DNA from: Salipiger bermudensis
GTDB lineage: Bacteria > Pseudomonadota > Alphaproteobacteria > Rhodobacterales > Rhodobacteraceae
Direction: 5' to 3'
Length of the DNA stretch: 64,000 nt
Assembly: GCF_020171625.1 (NCBI RefSeq)
Contig: NZ_JAIUZY010000003.1
Span: 310,001 to 374,000 of the forward strand
The notes under the pieces were generated by a model that searched no databases, was not told where the DNA came from, and was given only the letters and a program-made list of their open reading frames with translations. The translations under genes and the position numbers were made by a program. Below, in pieces: positions 63,869 through 64,000 of the stretch (its first letter is position 1; each line of letters starts with the position of its first letter).

Positions 63869-64000
63869 ATGGAACAGGACTGGATACTCGGCCTGATCGG
63901 AGGCTTGCTGATCGGCTCCGGCGGGGCGGTTTATCTCCTCTTCAACGGGCGCATCATGGGCGCCTCGGGCATTGTCGGCTCGCTGGTCGACCGGACGGCC
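63869..64000 (+). CDS. YeeE/YedE family sulfur transporter, 5' part
   Basis: The first 44 codons of a membrane protein cut by the window end. It starts MEQDWILGLIGGLLIGSGGA and continues with VYLLFNGRIMGASGIVGSLV, the GG..LLNGRI.G.SGI pattern of YeeE/YedE (DUF395) thiosulfate/sulfur carriers. ACGAAGGA lies upstream. It is 91 bp after the persulfide-dioxygenase-like gene and probably cotranscribed. Confidence 0.85.
   Translation, partial: MEQDWILGLIGGLLIGSGGAVYLLFNGRIMGASGIVGSLVDRTA

Overview
The window is a 64 kb piece of a GC-rich alphaproteobacterial chromosome, most likely Rhodobacterales (Roseobacter group). The indicators are the urease operon with lineage-specific extra genes, a B12-riboswitch-controlled class Ib ribonucleotide reductase, GapR (DUF2312), a DUF1127 protein, an LdtR-type MarR regulator, a short LOV photoreceptor of the RsLOV kind, and a transglutaminase / alpha-E / ATP-grasp cluster. 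The genus cannot be fixed from the sequence alone. No rRNA, CRISPR array, prophage, integrase or transposase gene was seen. One tRNA (Thr, anticodon TGT) is present.

Layout. 0-3.2 kb holds housekeeping genes (sdhE, ldtR-like, DUF1194, gloA, thyX). 3.5-10.6 kb is a leftward urease locus, ureD-ureA-(small membrane protein)-ureB-(two small proteins)-ureC-(secreted protein)-DUF1127-ureE-ureF-ureG, with five non-urease genes interleaved. 10.7-14.0 kb has trmO, dgoK, a TauE/SafE transporter and an unrecognised protein. 14.2-20.9 kb is a three-gene transglutaminase / ATP-grasp-alpha-E / transglutaminase-DUF2126 operon. 21.4-23.7 kb is a PAS histidine kinase and a divergent receiver protein separated by an AT-rich spacer. 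23.7-30.2 kb is a spermidine/putrescine-type ABC importer with an Asp/Glu-hydantoin racemase, a FadR-like regulator and a GNAT protein. 30.3-34.7 kb is a compact blue-light signalling operon: LOV protein, a giant CheB-CheR-PAS-HWE kinase, and a receiver.

35-51.4 kb is a coherent glycine betaine catabolic region. GbcAB demethylates betaine to dimethylglycine. A GcvT-family FAD enzyme makes sarcosine. SoxBDAG makes glycine plus a folate-bound C1 unit. SdaA (serine to pyruvate) and PurU (10-formyl-THF to formate) sit at the end of the sox operon. Two GbdR-like AraC/GATase regulators and one LysR regulator flank these genes, and a shared TGNCGCAA motif lies in four of their upstream regions. 51.4-52.5 kb is a rearranged intergenic stretch with two copies of a roughly 147-bp MITE-like repeat and a decayed copy of the 5' end of the regulator gene. 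It leads into a palindrome, a cobalamin riboswitch and nrdHIEF (52.5-56.3 kb). 56.5-64 kb holds tRNA-Thr, a Fe3+-type permease, GapR, a FadB/J-like fusion with a degenerate dehydrogenase half, and a persulfide-dioxygenase-like MBL protein followed by the start of a YeeE/YedE gene cut by the window end.

Two dispersed repeat families are the main structural novelties: the 147-bp element with terminal inverted repeats (three copies), and a hairpin-plus-TATTTTTGGCC element (four copies) whose variable stem differs in sequence between copies but keeps its pairing.
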